DNA of 64,000 nt from Daejeonella sp. H1SJ63 (GTDB lineage Bacteria; Bacteroidota; Bacteroidia; Sphingobacteriales; Sphingobacteriaceae): positions 682,001 to 746,000 of the forward strand of contig NZ_JARKMZ010000028.1 of NCBI RefSeq assembly GCF_029360775.1, read 5' to 3'. A model generated the notes under the pieces. The model saw only the letters and a list, made by a program, of their open reading frames with translations, made no database searches and was not told where the DNA came from. Made by a program: the position numbers and the translations under genes. This document shows positions 53,761-63,424 of the stretch, one piece after another. The stretch's first letter is position 1. Every line of letters starts with the position of its first letter.

Positions 53761-54044
53761 TCACCCGAATTGTGAAAATGAGTTTTAAGCCAGAATGTGC
53801 TGAAACTTTCAGAGAAATTTTTGATGGATCCCAAAAAATGATCAGTGAATTTGAGGGATGTTTAAAACTGGATCTTTTCAGGGATTTGAGCGATGACTCT
53901 ATTTATTTTACGATAAGTTTGTGGAGTACTGAAAATGACCTGAATAATTACCGGGATTCTTATCTCTTCAAAAGTACCTGGTCTAAAGTAAAACCTCTTT
54001 TTTCAAAAAGGGCTGAGGCATGGAGCCTTGTAAATGCTGATTAA
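53757..54044 (+). CDS. Antibiotic biosynthesis monooxygenase-like (ABM) small protein
   Basis: A 95-residue dimeric ferredoxin-like fold protein: ITRIVKMSFKPECAETFREI, CLKLDLFRDLSDDSIYFTIS, WSTENDLNNYRDS. ABM-type proteins include cofactor-free monooxygenases and heme-degrading IsdG-like enzymes, but many have no known activity. The Met start overlaps the DUF62 stop by 4 nt, so the two are translationally coupled. No function is assigned. Confidence 0.85.
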   Translation: MITRIVKMSFKPECAETFREIFDGSQKMISEFEGCLKLDLFRDLSDDSIYFTISLWSTENDLNNYRDSYLFKSTWSKVKPLFSKRAEAWSLVNAD

Positions 54045-54112
54045 TCAATTGTTCTTTTTAATAAAATTACGATGATCTGATAAGTAAAACTTAAAAGATG
54101 ATCAATTTAAGC

Positions 54113-54120
54113 TATTTTTG
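54113..54120 (+). promoter_or_regulatory. -7 promoter element of the ABC exporter gene
   Basis: TATTTTTG, an exact match to TAnnTTTG, 39 nt upstream of the ATG. No good -33 TTG is visible. Confidence 0.45.
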
Positions 54121-54159
54121 ATCCCGCTATTGAACTAGCAAAATTACTTTTAAGAAAGA

Positions 54160-56028
54160 ATGGCACGTGCTCGATTAAACAGCGGTAACGCTCAGGCTGA
54201 AGAACTTCCGAAAGCTAAAATCAATAAAGACAGTATAAAACAGGTAATGAGGTTATTAAAGTACCTCAGACCATACCGGACCAAATTTTTCCTCGGATTT
54301 GCATGTCTTATTCTATCCAGTGCAAGTACCTTTCTGTTTCCTCTGTTACTGGGTCGTTTGATTGGGAATGGTGTTCAGGCAGGTCAGAGCACAAAAATGG
54401 TTCCGAATGAGATTCTTGATGTATTCCCTACAGAAATCAATTCGGTTGCATTAATCTTGATGGCGGTACTGTTTATTCAATCAGTATTTTCATTTTTCAG
54501 AATTAACCTGTTCGTAGAAGTAGCAGAAAAGGGTCTTGCAGATATACGAAGAGACACTTATCATAAACTCATTACCTTACCTATGAACTTCTTTTCACAA
54601 AGACGCGTAGGTGAATTAAACAGCCGTTTATCTGCTGACCTTTCACAGATACAGGATGCAATTACTACCACATTGGCAGAGATGATCAGGCAAATCATCA
54701 CTTTCACAGGTGGTATTATTTTTCTGGTGCTGGTATCAGGTAAATTAACATTAATGCTGCTTGCTGTTTTACCTGTTCTTGTTACAGTTGGAGTAATATT
54801 TGGAAGGTTTATAAGAAAACTAAGCAGACAGGCTCAGGATAAACTGGCCGAGTCGAACACTATAGTTGAAGAAACTTTGCATGGAATTTCAAATGTAAAA
54901 GCTTTTGTAAATGAATCATTTGAGGTTAACAGATATAATAAAAGCATCCGGGAAGTGGTAAATATAGCCATGCGTGGCGCCAAATTCCGGGGTGTATTTG
55001 CCTCATTTATTATCTTCTGCTTGTTTGGGGCCATTGTTTCTGTAGTATGGTATGGTTCCCACCTGGTTCAAAACGGTGAAATCAGTTTATCAAGCATGGT
55101 CACCTTTATTCTGCTTTCAACGTTTGTAGGGGCGGCAATGGGCAGCTTTCCTGAATTATATGCCACCATGCAGAAAGCAGTTGGTGCCAGTGAACGGGTT
55201 CTGGAAATTCTTGCTGAAGTGAATGAGCCTATCTTCATGGATGAAGAAAAAAATGCCATCAGCAGGAAAATTGAGGGTAATCTTGAATTCAAAGATGTCA
55301 AATTCGCCTATCCCTCAAGAAAGGAAATTACTGTTCTTAATGGAGTATCCTTTAAGGCAGGGAAAGGTGAAAAAGTGGCAATTATTGGTCCAAGTGGTGC
55401 CGGCAAGTCAACCATTGCAGGTCTGATACTTCGTTTCTATGATGCTCAGGATGGTTCAATATTGTTTGATGGAAGTGCATCAGACAATTACTCTTTAACA
55501 GATATCAGAAAACAAGTTGCAATCGTTCCTCAGGATGTGTTATTATTTGGAGGGACGATCAGAGAGAATATAGCTTACGGCAGACTAAACGCAAGTGAAG
55601 AAGATATTATTACAGCTGCAAAAAGGGCTAATGCCCACGATTTTATTTGTGGTTTTCCTGAATCATACGACACCATGGTTGGTGAACGCGGAATAAAACT
55701 ATCAGGAGGACAACGTCAGAGAATTGCTATCGCAAGGGCACTTCTGAAAGACCCCGCAATTCTTATCCTTGATGAAGCAACATCTTCACTGGATTCAGAA
55801 TCTGAAAGACTTGTACAGGAAGCTCTTGAAGAACTGATGAAGAACAGAACTTCCATCATTATTGCTCATCGTCTTTCAACCATCCGCGAAGCTGATAAGA
55901 TTGTTGTACTCGAAAAAGGTAAAGTTGTTGAAAGTGGTAATCATTCAGAATTGATGAATAATGAAGAAGGATTGTATCGTTACCTTAGCCAGCTGCAACT
56001 GGAAAGTCAGGAAACAAAAACAGAATAA
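54160..56028 (+). CDS. ABC transporter, fused permease and ATPase (MsbA/exporter type)
   Basis: A 622-residue half-transporter. Six membrane helices (about 35-345) include NFFSQRRVGELNSRLSAD as the first coupling-helix region. The ATPase has Walker A GPSGAGKS near 410, Q-loop in VPQDVLLFGGTIREN, signature LSGGQRQR near 514, and Walker B ILILDEATS with H-loop AHRLS. Exporters of this type move lipids, lipid A or drugs as homodimers. Substrate unknown. A leader of about 35 nt and its own promoter suggest independent expression. A beta-CASP nuclease gene follows 40 nt later. Confidence 0.93.
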   Translation: MARARLNSGNAQAEELPKAKINKDSIKQVMRLLKYLRPYRTKFFLGFACLILSSASTFLFPLLLGRLIGNGVQAGQSTKMVPNEILDVFPTEINSVALILMAVLFIQSVFSFFRINLFVEVAEKGLADIRRDTYHKLITLPMNFFSQRRVGELNSRLSADLSQIQDAITTTLAEMIRQIITFTGGIIFLVLVSGKLTLMLLAVLPVLVTVGVIFGRFIRKLSRQAQDKLAESNTIVEETLHGISNVKAFVNESFEVNRYNKSIREVVNIAMRGAKFRGVFASFIIFCLFGAIVSVVWYGSHLVQNGEISLSSMVTFILLSTFVGAAMGSFPELYATMQKAVGASERVLEILAEVNEPIFMDEEKNAISRKIEGNLEFKDVKFAYPSRKEITVLNGVSFKAGKGEKVAIIGPSGAGKSTIAGLILRFYDAQDGSILFDGSASDNYSLTDIRKQVAIVPQDVLLFGGTIRENIAYGRLNASEEDIITAAKRANAHDFICGFPESYDTMVGERGIKLSGGQRQRIAIARALLKDPAILILDEATSSLDSESERLVQEALEELMKNRTSIIIAHRLSTIREADKIVVLEKGKVVESGNHSELMNNEEGLYRYLSQLQLESQETKTE

Positions 56029-56068
56029 ATCAGAATTCCAAAGACATAGATCCGTTCGTATTTAGCTT

Positions 56069-57460
56069 ATGAAACTCACAGTTTGGGGTGCTGCACAACA
56101 GGTTACAGGAAGCATGCATCTGTTGGAAACAGACAATTACAGCATTCTGATTGATTGCGGTCTGGATTATGAACGTGATACCTGGCAGGAGGAGAATGAA
56201 CAATTTCCGTTTAATCCATCCGATATTGATCTGGTCATACTTACACATGCTCATATTGACCATTCAGGCAATTTACCCACGCTTATTCGCTTTGGATTTG
56301 AGGGGCAGATTTTATGTACCCCTCCTACTGCCGACCTGGCAGAATTGCTCTTGCTTGATTCGGTTAATATCTTTCTGAATAAACAAAGAAGACGCCGTAA
56401 GGGAAAAAGAGGAACCGAATCGGGTCCGAAACCTTTATACCTGCAGAAACATGTTATGGAAACGGTTGACCGCTTTGTAACCATCGCTTTCAATAAAGAG
56501 TTCAGAATTAACGGCGAAATCAGTCTGAAATTTATTCCCGTAGGCCATTTACTTGGCGCTGCCGCTGTTGTGCTCACCGTTGAAGAACACAGCATTCAAA
56601 AAACCATCGCTTTCAGCGGAGATATCGGCCGCATGAATTATCCTGTACTCAAAGATCCGGAAATACTACCTCAGGTTGATTATCTGGTTTGTGAATCAAC
56701 TTATGGGGGGAGATTGCATCAGAGCAAACAGAGTATTGATGAACTTCTGGCAGAAACAATAGAAGAAACCTGTATAAAATCGCCGGGAAGGTTAATTATT
56801 CCCGCATTCAGTATTGGCCGTACACAGGCATTGGTCTATTCATTAAACAAACTATTCAGCAAAGGTTTGGTCCCTCGTGTAAAAGTATTTGTAGATAGTC
56901 CGCTTGCCTCCTATGCCACTGATATTTTCAGAAAACACCATCATCTCTTAAACGACGAAGCTCAGGAGTTTTACAGGAAATCGGGTGATGAATTTGAATT
57001 TGAAAATCTGGATTATGTAGAGGATATGAATGCCAGTAAAGCCATATCCAATTACTTTGAGCCTTGTATTATTATTTCTTCAGCCGGAATGCTGGAAGGA
57101 GGCCGGATTCAGGATCATCTTTATTATAACATTTCCAATTATTACTGCACTATACTTTTTATTGGTTATTGTGCCAAAGGAACACTTGGTCATCGTTTAC
57201 TTAGGGGCGATCCGATAATTACTTTAAGACACCGGGAACTATCTGTATTCGCTACAATTAAGCAAACTGATCTTTTTAGTGGCCACGGCGACCATAAAGA
57301 CCTGCTGAACTTTGTTAAACAGCAGGATCAAAACAAGCTTCGCAAGGTTTTTCTGGTTCACGGAGAAAGCAATTCTTTGCAAGCACTTCATGAAGCATTG
57401 AATAATGAAAATTATAATGTTGAAATTGCAAAGAAGGGATTTTGTTATCAGCTGGATTAA
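56069..57460 (+). CDS. Metallo-beta-lactamase/beta-CASP family RNase-like protein
   Basis: The 463-residue protein combines an MBL core with a beta-CASP insert and a RMMBL-type C-terminus. The metal motif is THAHIDHSGNLP near 57-68. KFIPVGHLLGAAAVVL with a later metal His and FSGDIGRMNYPVL follow; CESTYGGR and IPAFSIGRTQALVY belong to the beta-CASP part. SSAGMLEGGRIQDH and the LFSGHGDHKDLLNFV segment give the remaining metal ligands. This is the CPSF/YSH1-like branch that acts on RNA ends; unlike RNase J it lacks the long C-terminal domain. It converges with the DUF1015 gene, 2 nt between stops. Confidence 0.92.
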   Translation: MKLTVWGAAQQVTGSMHLLETDNYSILIDCGLDYERDTWQEENEQFPFNPSDIDLVILTHAHIDHSGNLPTLIRFGFEGQILCTPPTADLAELLLLDSVNIFLNKQRRRRKGKRGTESGPKPLYLQKHVMETVDRFVTIAFNKEFRINGEISLKFIPVGHLLGAAAVVLTVEEHSIQKTIAFSGDIGRMNYPVLKDPEILPQVDYLVCESTYGGRLHQSKQSIDELLAETIEETCIKSPGRLIIPAFSIGRTQALVYSLNKLFSKGLVPRVKVFVDSPLASYATDIFRKHHHLLNDEAQEFYRKSGDEFEFENLDYVEDMNASKAISNYFEPCIIISSAGMLEGGRIQDHLYYNISNYYCTILFIGYCAKGTLGHRLLRGDPIITLRHRELSVFATIKQTDLFSGHGDHKDLLNFVKQQDQNKLRKVFLVHGESNSLQALHEALNNENYNVEIAKKGFCYQLD

Positions 57461-57462
57461 TT

Positions 57463-58698
57463 TTAATTAATCTCATGGATCAATAGTCCGACTTCAAATT
57501 TAGGCTCAAAACAGGTCGATTTAGGTGGCATCACCTCTCCCTCATCAGCAACTTTCATTAACTGGTCAATACTTGTTGGATATAAAATAAAAGCTATATC
57601 ATATTTACCTGAATCAACCTGAGCTACCAGATTAACGAGTGGTGTTGAACCGCTGGAATAGCTTATCCTTGGGTCTGTTCTCGGATCATTAATATTTAAC
57701 AGCGGACTCAAAACATGATCGTGTAAAAGACTAACGTCCAGAGCTGTAAGCGGATTATCATCCTGAATAATAATCTCCCTTGCAATCAGGCTATACCATT
57801 TACCTCTCAAATACATTCCAAACTGATGGATCTGTTCAGGGATAAAGTGGCTTTCAGCTTCATTTATTACAAAACAAGCAGAAATTTCATTAATGAGTTC
57901 TTCCTCAGATAAACCGTTTAGTCCCTTTACAATTCTGTTAAAGCTGTAAATGCGGAGTTGATCTGTACTCATATAAACAGAGCTGAAGTAATTATATTCC
58001 TCGTTCCCCTGATGTTTCAGATTCAATTTACGACGCTGGATACCTAACAAAGACGCCGCAGCTGCCCTGTGATGACCATCTGCGATATAACTTGATGCCA
58101 GATTAGCAAATAAACCGGTCAATTCAAGAATTATATGATCTTCATCGATTTTCCACAAACTATATCCTGATCCATTCTTTGAGAACTCAAGTTCAGGATT
58201 ACTCCGGGTTGACTGAGCAATAATCTGATCAATCCCGGGTATTGCCTGATAGGTAATTAAGACAGGATTAGCATCAATGCCGGTTTGCTGCAGGTATTCA
58301 ATAAGCGATTCTTCACGATCCCGCTTAGTCAATTCATGTTTTTTTACAACATTACTAAGATAATCGTCAATCGACGTGGTTACCCATATTCCGGTTTGAA
58401 CTATACCTGAGTTAATGTATTTGTAGATATAAAATGAAGATTTTGGATCGCGTACCAGAATACCTTTCTCAAGAAACTCCTCGAAGTTCTCATTGATTTT
58501 TTTGTAGGCAAGTTCATTTTTTGAACCCAATAAAAAAAGGTTATCCAGCTTTGGAACAACCATATTCACGTACGAGTATGGATTTTCCTGCTGAATAACC
58601 TTTGCATCACTGATACTTAAATTTTCGAGGTTTACAATTACCTGATCAGCAATTTGTCTGACAGGATGAATTCCTCTGAATGGTTTGATCTTAGGCAT
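57463..58698 (-). CDS. DUF1015-family protein of the serine operon
   Basis: A 411-residue protein starting KPFRGIHPVRQIADQVIV, with VIQQENPYSYVNMVVP, GILVRDPKSSFYIYKY and the conserved YIADGHHRAAAAS loop near the centre. DUF1015 proteins have no proven biochemical function; conserved linkage with serA and serC suggests a role in serine or phosphoserine metabolism. It is 45 nt downstream of serA on the same strand and probably the last gene of that operon. Confidence 0.88.
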   Translation of the reverse strand: MPKIKPFRGIHPVRQIADQVIVNLENLSISDAKVIQQENPYSYVNMVVPKLDNLFLLGSKNELAYKKINENFEEFLEKGILVRDPKSSFYIYKYINSGIVQTGIWVTTSIDDYLSNVVKKHELTKRDREESLIEYLQQTGIDANPVLITYQAIPGIDQIIAQSTRSNPELEFSKNGSGYSLWKIDEDHIILELTGLFANLASSYIADGHHRAAAASLLGIQRRKLNLKHQGNEEYNYFSSVYMSTDQLRIYSFNRIVKGLNGLSEEELINEISACFVINEAESHFIPEQIHQFGMYLRGKWYSLIAREIIIQDDNPLTALDVSLLHDHVLSPLLNINDPRTDPRISYSSGSTPLVNLVAQVDSGKYDIAFILYPTSIDQLMKVADEGEVMPPKSTCFEPKFEVGLLIHEIN

Positions 58699-58743
58699 CA
58701 GAATTTAAATTATACCATTCCGGTATCAAAAACCGAAAAAAGA

Positions 58744-59703
58744 TCAGGCTTTTAGATTATTAAAATAATCAATAATCAAATTTGCCAGTTCGGTTCCAAT
58801 ACGTTCCTGAGCCTCATTGGTCGAAGCACCAATATGTGGTGTCAGAGAGATCTTAGGATGAGTTAATAAATCGGCACGTGGACTTGGTTCATTTTCAAAT
58901 ACATCCAATCCCGCAAAAGCTACTTTACCTGAATTTAAAGCTTCAAGTAATGCATCTTCATCAATTGTACCACCACGTGAGCAGTTAACCACTCCCACAC
59001 CATTTTTCATTTGCGCAAATTCTTCTTTACCTAATACCGGCTTTTCAGCAAATGGAACATGAAGACTGATAAAATCTGATTCACGGATCAATTGTTCAAC
59101 TGATACGGAATTAACCGGACAACTCACCTTAACATTACCACCAAGAACAAGTTCAATTTCAGATGGAACCGCAAAAAGGTCATAGGCAAGAACTTCCATT
59201 CCAAGTCCTAATGCAACTTTGGCTGTTTCACGGCCTATTCTACCGAACCCGATAATACCAATCTTCTTGCCACGCAATTCAATACCCTTTGCATAAGCCT
59301 TTTTAAGGTCATTAAACTTTGTATTTCCCTCAACAGGCATTTTACGGTTAGAGTCCTGTAAAAAACGAATACCGGTAAATAAATGTGCAAACACAAGTTC
59401 TGCTACAGATAATGATGAGGCCGCCGGAGTGTTTACAACAGCAATGCCTTGTTCGCGGGCATAGTCAACATCAATATTATCCATACCTACACCACCCCTG
59501 CCTATTAATTTGATATTAGGGCAGGCATCAATAAGCTCTTTTCTAAGCTTTGTTGCACTTCTGACGGTTATTCCATCATAGTTCTTCAAACCTTCAGCAA
59601 GTTCTGCCTGAGGAATATGGGTAGTATCTACCTGAAAACCTGCTTTTTCTAATAATTCTTTACCTATTGGGTCAATGCCATCGTTGGCGAGTATACGGAA
59701 CAT
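58744..59703 (-). CDS. serA: D-3-phosphoglycerate dehydrogenase, short form
   Basis: SerA oxidises 3-phosphoglycerate to phosphohydroxypyruvate. The 319 residues cover only the catalytic and NAD domains; the ACT regulatory domain of longer SerA proteins is absent, so serine feedback of the classic kind is not expected. Motifs: ILANDGIDPIGKELLEKAGF, LIGRGGVGMDNIDV, KIGIIGFGRIGRETAKV near 145-161, NCSRGGTIDEDAL, AGLDVFENEP with catalytic Glu region and TPHIGASTNEA with His. It lies between serC and the DUF1015 gene. Confidence 0.95.
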   Translation of the reverse strand: MFRILANDGIDPIGKELLEKAGFQVDTTHIPQAELAEGLKNYDGITVRSATKLRKELIDACPNIKLIGRGGVGMDNIDVDYAREQGIAVVNTPAASSLSVAELVFAHLFTGIRFLQDSNRKMPVEGNTKFNDLKKAYAKGIELRGKKIGIIGFGRIGRETAKVALGLGMEVLAYDLFAVPSEIELVLGGNVKVSCPVNSVSVEQLIRESDFISLHVPFAEKPVLGKEEFAQMKNGVGVVNCSRGGTIDEDALLEALNSGKVAFAGLDVFENEPSPRADLLTHPKISLTPHIGASTNEAQERIGTELANLIIDYFNNLKA

Positions 59704-59763
59704 AGAATTGTATTTAAATACTTTAAAATTTATAAAAAGATTAACTAAAGAACATTGATTGAA

Positions 59764-60834
59764 TTATGCCCTATGCTTTTCTTCAAATTCCTGCATTGCA
59801 TCGATCAAAGCATGAACACTTGTTATTGGCAATGCATTGTACATAGAGGCACGGAACCCACCAACACTGCGATGGCCTTTAATCCCGATAATATTACGCT
59901 CTTCTGCAAACTTCAGGAAAGGCTTCTCCAGTTCAGGATTTTCCATCACGAAACAGACATTCATTCTGGATCTGTCTTCAATACGGCAGGTTCCTTTGAA
60001 TAATGAATTACGGTCAATTTCCTTGTACAATGCTTCTGATTTGGAGATATTTTCCTTCTCAATAGCCGCTACACCGCCTTTGGATTTTAACCAGCGAAGA
60101 TTAAGCATTGATACATAAATTGAAAATACAGGAGGCGTGTTATACATTGATCCTCCATCTATTTGGACTTTATAATCAAGCATTGATGGAATATTACGCT
60201 CAACTTTACCGAGAATGCTGTCTTTCACAATTGCAAGGGTAACTCCCGCCGGACCCATGTTCTTTTGAGCACCGGCATAGATCAATTCAAACTGGGATAC
60301 GTCTATCACTCTGCTGAAAATATCTGATGACATATCACAAACTACAGGTACCTTAGTTTCAGGTACATCAAACAACTCGGTTCCGTAGATAGTATTGTTT
60401 GAAGTATAGTGGAAATACGCTGAATCAGCAGGAATTTCAAAATCCTTTGGAATATAGGTGTAGTTCTCTTCTTTTGATGAAGCAACAACATTTACATTAC
60501 CGAATAATTTTGCTTCTTTCAGTGCCTTTGATGCCCATACTCCTGTGTTAAGATATGCAGCAGTCTGGCCCTCACCCAATAAATTCATTGGAACCATAGA
60601 AAACTGCAAACTTGCCCCGCCCTGTAATAAAACCACCGAATAACCTTCCGGAACATTCAATAATTCCTTAACTAAACGAACCGTCTCATCAACAACAGCT
60701 TCAAACTCAGGTGTACGGTGTGATATTTCTAAGATAGATAAACCTGTACCATTAAATTCCAAAACAGCCTGTGATGCCTGCTTGAAAACTTCCTGAGGTA
60801 AAATGCATGGACCTGCACCAAAATTATGTGTCAT
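59764..60834 (-). CDS. serC: Phosphoserine aminotransferase
   Basis: SerC converts phosphohydroxypyruvate to phosphoserine with PLP. The 356-residue chain opens with [15 protein letters not shown], has [33 protein letters not shown] and the PLP lysine in [16 protein letters not shown] near residue 190. The C-terminal [17 protein letters not shown] contacts phosphate. It is first in the serC-serA-DUF1015 run. TATTTTTG on the minus strand lies 21 nt before its ATG. Confidence 0.97.
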   Translation of the reverse strand: MTHNFGAGPCILPQEVFKQASQAVLEFNGTGLSILEISHRTPEFEAVVDETVRLVKELLNVPEGYSVVLLQGGASLQFSMVPMNLLGEGQTAAYLNTGVWASKALKEAKLFGNVNVVASSKEENYTYIPKDFEIPADSAYFHYTSNNTIYGTELFDVPETKVPVVCDMSSDIFSRVIDVSQFELIYAGAQKNMGPAGVTLAIVKDSILGKVERNIPSMLDYKVQIDGGSMYNTPPVFSIYVSMLNLRWLKSKGGVAAIEKENISKSEALYKEIDRNSLFKGTCRIEDRSRMNVCFVMENPELEKPFLKFAEERNIIGIKGHRSVGGFRASMYNALPITSVHALIDAMQEFEEKHRA

Positions 60835-60854
60835 AACGTGAAATTTTTATGCTG

Positions 60855-60862
60855 CAAAAATA
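60855..60862 (-). promoter_or_regulatory. -7 promoter element of the serC operon
   Basis: TATTTTTG on the minus strand, an exact match to TAnnTTTG. It predicts a leader of about 15-20 nt for serC. Confidence 0.5.
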
Positions 60863-60911
60863 ACAGAATAATTTGAGAGATCAGTGGTTTTTGAGGTCTA
60901 ATTACGAATAT

Positions 60912-63404
60912 TTACCTGCTTTTGATTTTGGCAATCACCCTGAAATTAAATTTTCTGAATGTCAGGTAATTCGGCACAGCGTACTGATTATTCTTCTTGT
61001 CGTTTAACCAGAGATATGAACCGGTATTTTTGAAATTCAGAAGATTGAATAACTCAGCATGCAGGCTCAGCATTGAAAAATGTTTTTTTAAAAAAACTGA
61101 GGCCTTTTTACTTTCCGGAGCTACAAGATCTTTGGAGAAACCAATGTCAACCCTCTTGTATGCCGGAATTTTAAATACATCAGTATGACGATCAGGTCCC
61201 GGCGGACCAACAGGAAGGGATGACGAATAAATCAAATTTAAGTGAACCTTATAAGTCGGATTATCAGGTAGTTTATCCTGAAACATCATTCCAACATTAA
61301 ACAACTGATCTGAGGGACGTTTTAACTTACCCGGGTATACTATTTCCTGACTACCTGATGGATTTTTAGTATAGTAAAAGTCGTTCTTGATATCCTCTTC
61401 AGTTTTCATGAGAGATAATCTGAAAGTAGATTCAAGATCACTCGCAAAATTGCCCGAAAGACTAAAATCAGCGCCTGCTGCATAACCTTCAGCATACTTA
61501 TCTGAAAGATATCTGACTTTAAGATCTTCGATTTTATATGGTGTTATCCTGCTCAGCAATTTGTAATAGATCTCAGAACTAAATTTTAACCTTGCGCCTA
61601 AACCATTGAACTTATAATCTGTTCCGGCAATAAACTGATAAGATCTCTGCGATCTGGCATCCGCATTCAGTATACCATTGTAGTTTTTCAGCTCTCTGTA
61701 AAATGGAGCCTGAATGTATGAGCCGGCAGAAAATCTGAATAAAAACTCATCCTTTACAGAAGGATAATAAATGATTGAAACTCTCGGACTTATTAAATTT
61801 TCTTTAGAGTAGTTATTATAATTAAACCTGATTCCGGCTGCCATGGTCAGATTAGGAATAATGTTGAAGGTGTTCTGCACAAAACCGGTCAGACGCTGAA
61901 TTTCAACAATATTATCCTGTCTGATCTGTCCTGAATACATCCAGTTGCCTGAGGCAGGGAAAGAATAAGAAGTGGTATCAAAGGAGGTGAATTCATCCAG
62001 AATATCTTTTACCTTATCCGATTGAAAACGAAGTCCTGTTTCAATAAATGAATTCCGGAGCTGCTTATACATACGCAGTTCTGAGCTATATATCTTGGTT
62101 TTCAGAAAATTATCAGCATAATTATGATTTGAACCCCTGCCAAGTAAAGAACCAGTATACATCGGGTCGAGGCCTCCATCCTTTTCATTGAATGAATACC
62201 ATCCTAACAAATCTGAATTTTCATATTCACTACTTCCTGAATAGGAACTTATCCATTTTAAATTCAGGCTTTTACTAAAATTGTACCCAAAGGTCATTGC
62301 ACTGGTAAGAGATTTATATTTGCTGCTTTCATCTCCACTGTAATTAACAAAAAGCCTTAATACATCATCAGATGTCCCAAACTCTGTTATTCTCTTTTCA
62401 GGATTTATCTTTAACTCCCCTCTATTATAATCAGTAAAAAAAGTCAGACTGAATTTTGAAGTAATATTCTGCTTGTACAAAATCTGATAATCAGAAAAAT
62501 CTGAATGATAATTACCATCAATATACTGTCTGCTTAAATAGCTTTGGTTTCTTTTGTTTCTGATACCGGCCAGAATATAGCTGCTTTTTAACGGGAGTTT
62601 AAAACTTACAGAGTTTGCAAGAAAACCAGCCTGAACATCAACCGAGAATGTATCAGGCTTGCTGTATCTTACATCCAGAACAGATGATAGCTTATCTCCG
62701 TATCTTGCCTCAAAACCTCCGGCAGAAAAATGAACACTTGATGCCAGATCGGGATTTATAAAGCCCAGGCCCTCCTGCTGTCCTTTACGAATAAGCATTG
62801 GCCTGAAAATCTCAACATCATTCAGATAGACCAGGTTCTCATCAAAGTTTCCTCCTCTTACAGAATATTGTGAACTGAGTTCATTATTCCCCGAAACTCC
62901 GGGAATATTCTTCAGAAAACTTTCAATACTTCCTGTTGTCTGAGGGAATACCCTAAACTTTGCGGGATCAATAATTATGGAATTACTACTACTAAACTTT
63001 TCAGTAATATGAATCTCATCAAGTGATTGTATATCAGTTATTAATGAAATATTTCTAATATTTTCCTGATTCGGGATCAAGTCAATTTCAATACTTAGAT
63101 CTTTGTAACCCAGTCTGCTAAACAGGATAATTGCATTTACAGAAACCTTGGTAAAACTATATTCACCATTACGGTTAGTTTGCGTAATAAGATTGGAATT
63201 TTTTATTTGAACTGTAACTCCGCTAAGAAGTTCTCCGTCCTCAGAACTAATGATCCCCCTGAGTGATGCCAGTTCCTGTCCAATGGATTTTTCAGGAAAT
63301 AACAGAATGAAGCAACAGAAAATAATTTGTAGCACAGGTATCAAATACCCGCAGACAGGTTGTAGAAATAATAGCCCTCTGAAAGATTTGATTTTATGCT
63401 TCAC
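60912..63404 (-). CDS. TonB-dependent receptor with carboxypeptidase-regulatory-like N-domain
   Basis: The 830-residue outer-membrane receptor has a long N-terminal export signal (LIPVLQIIFCCFILLFPEKS). A small beta domain follows (SLRGIISSEDGELLSGVTVQ), then the plug: FPQTTGSIESFLKNIPGVSG, YSVRGGNFDENLVYLNDVEI, DLASSVHFSAGGFEARYGDK. The rest is a 22-strand-type barrel ending FNFRVIAKIKSR. No SusD partner gene is adjacent, so the ligand is unlikely to be a SusC-type glycan by context; it is unknown. The start is GTG (no usable ATG) and lies 20 nt after the rpe stop, so co-transcription with rpe is possible. Confidence 0.92.
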   Translation of the reverse strand: MKHKIKSFRGLLFLQPVCGYLIPVLQIIFCCFILLFPEKSIGQELASLRGIISSEDGELLSGVTVQIKNSNLITQTNRNGEYSFTKVSVNAIILFSRLGYKDLSIEIDLIPNQENIRNISLITDIQSLDEIHITEKFSSSNSIIIDPAKFRVFPQTTGSIESFLKNIPGVSGNNELSSQYSVRGGNFDENLVYLNDVEIFRPMLIRKGQQEGLGFINPDLASSVHFSAGGFEARYGDKLSSVLDVRYSKPDTFSVDVQAGFLANSVSFKLPLKSSYILAGIRNKRNQSYLSRQYIDGNYHSDFSDYQILYKQNITSKFSLTFFTDYNRGELKINPEKRITEFGTSDDVLRLFVNYSGDESSKYKSLTSAMTFGYNFSKSLNLKWISSYSGSSEYENSDLLGWYSFNEKDGGLDPMYTGSLLGRGSNHNYADNFLKTKIYSSELRMYKQLRNSFIETGLRFQSDKVKDILDEFTSFDTTSYSFPASGNWMYSGQIRQDNIVEIQRLTGFVQNTFNIIPNLTMAAGIRFNYNNYSKENLISPRVSIIYYPSVKDEFLFRFSAGSYIQAPFYRELKNYNGILNADARSQRSYQFIAGTDYKFNGLGARLKFSSEIYYKLLSRITPYKIEDLKVRYLSDKYAEGYAAGADFSLSGNFASDLESTFRLSLMKTEEDIKNDFYYTKNPSGSQEIVYPGKLKRPSDQLFNVGMMFQDKLPDNPTYKVHLNLIYSSSLPVGPPGPDRHTDVFKIPAYKRVDIGFSKDLVAPESKKASVFLKKHFSMLSLHAELFNLLNFKNTGSYLWLNDKKNNQYAVPNYLTFRKFNFRVIAKIKSR

Positions 63405-63424
63405 ATTATAATTTTCTCATAAGC

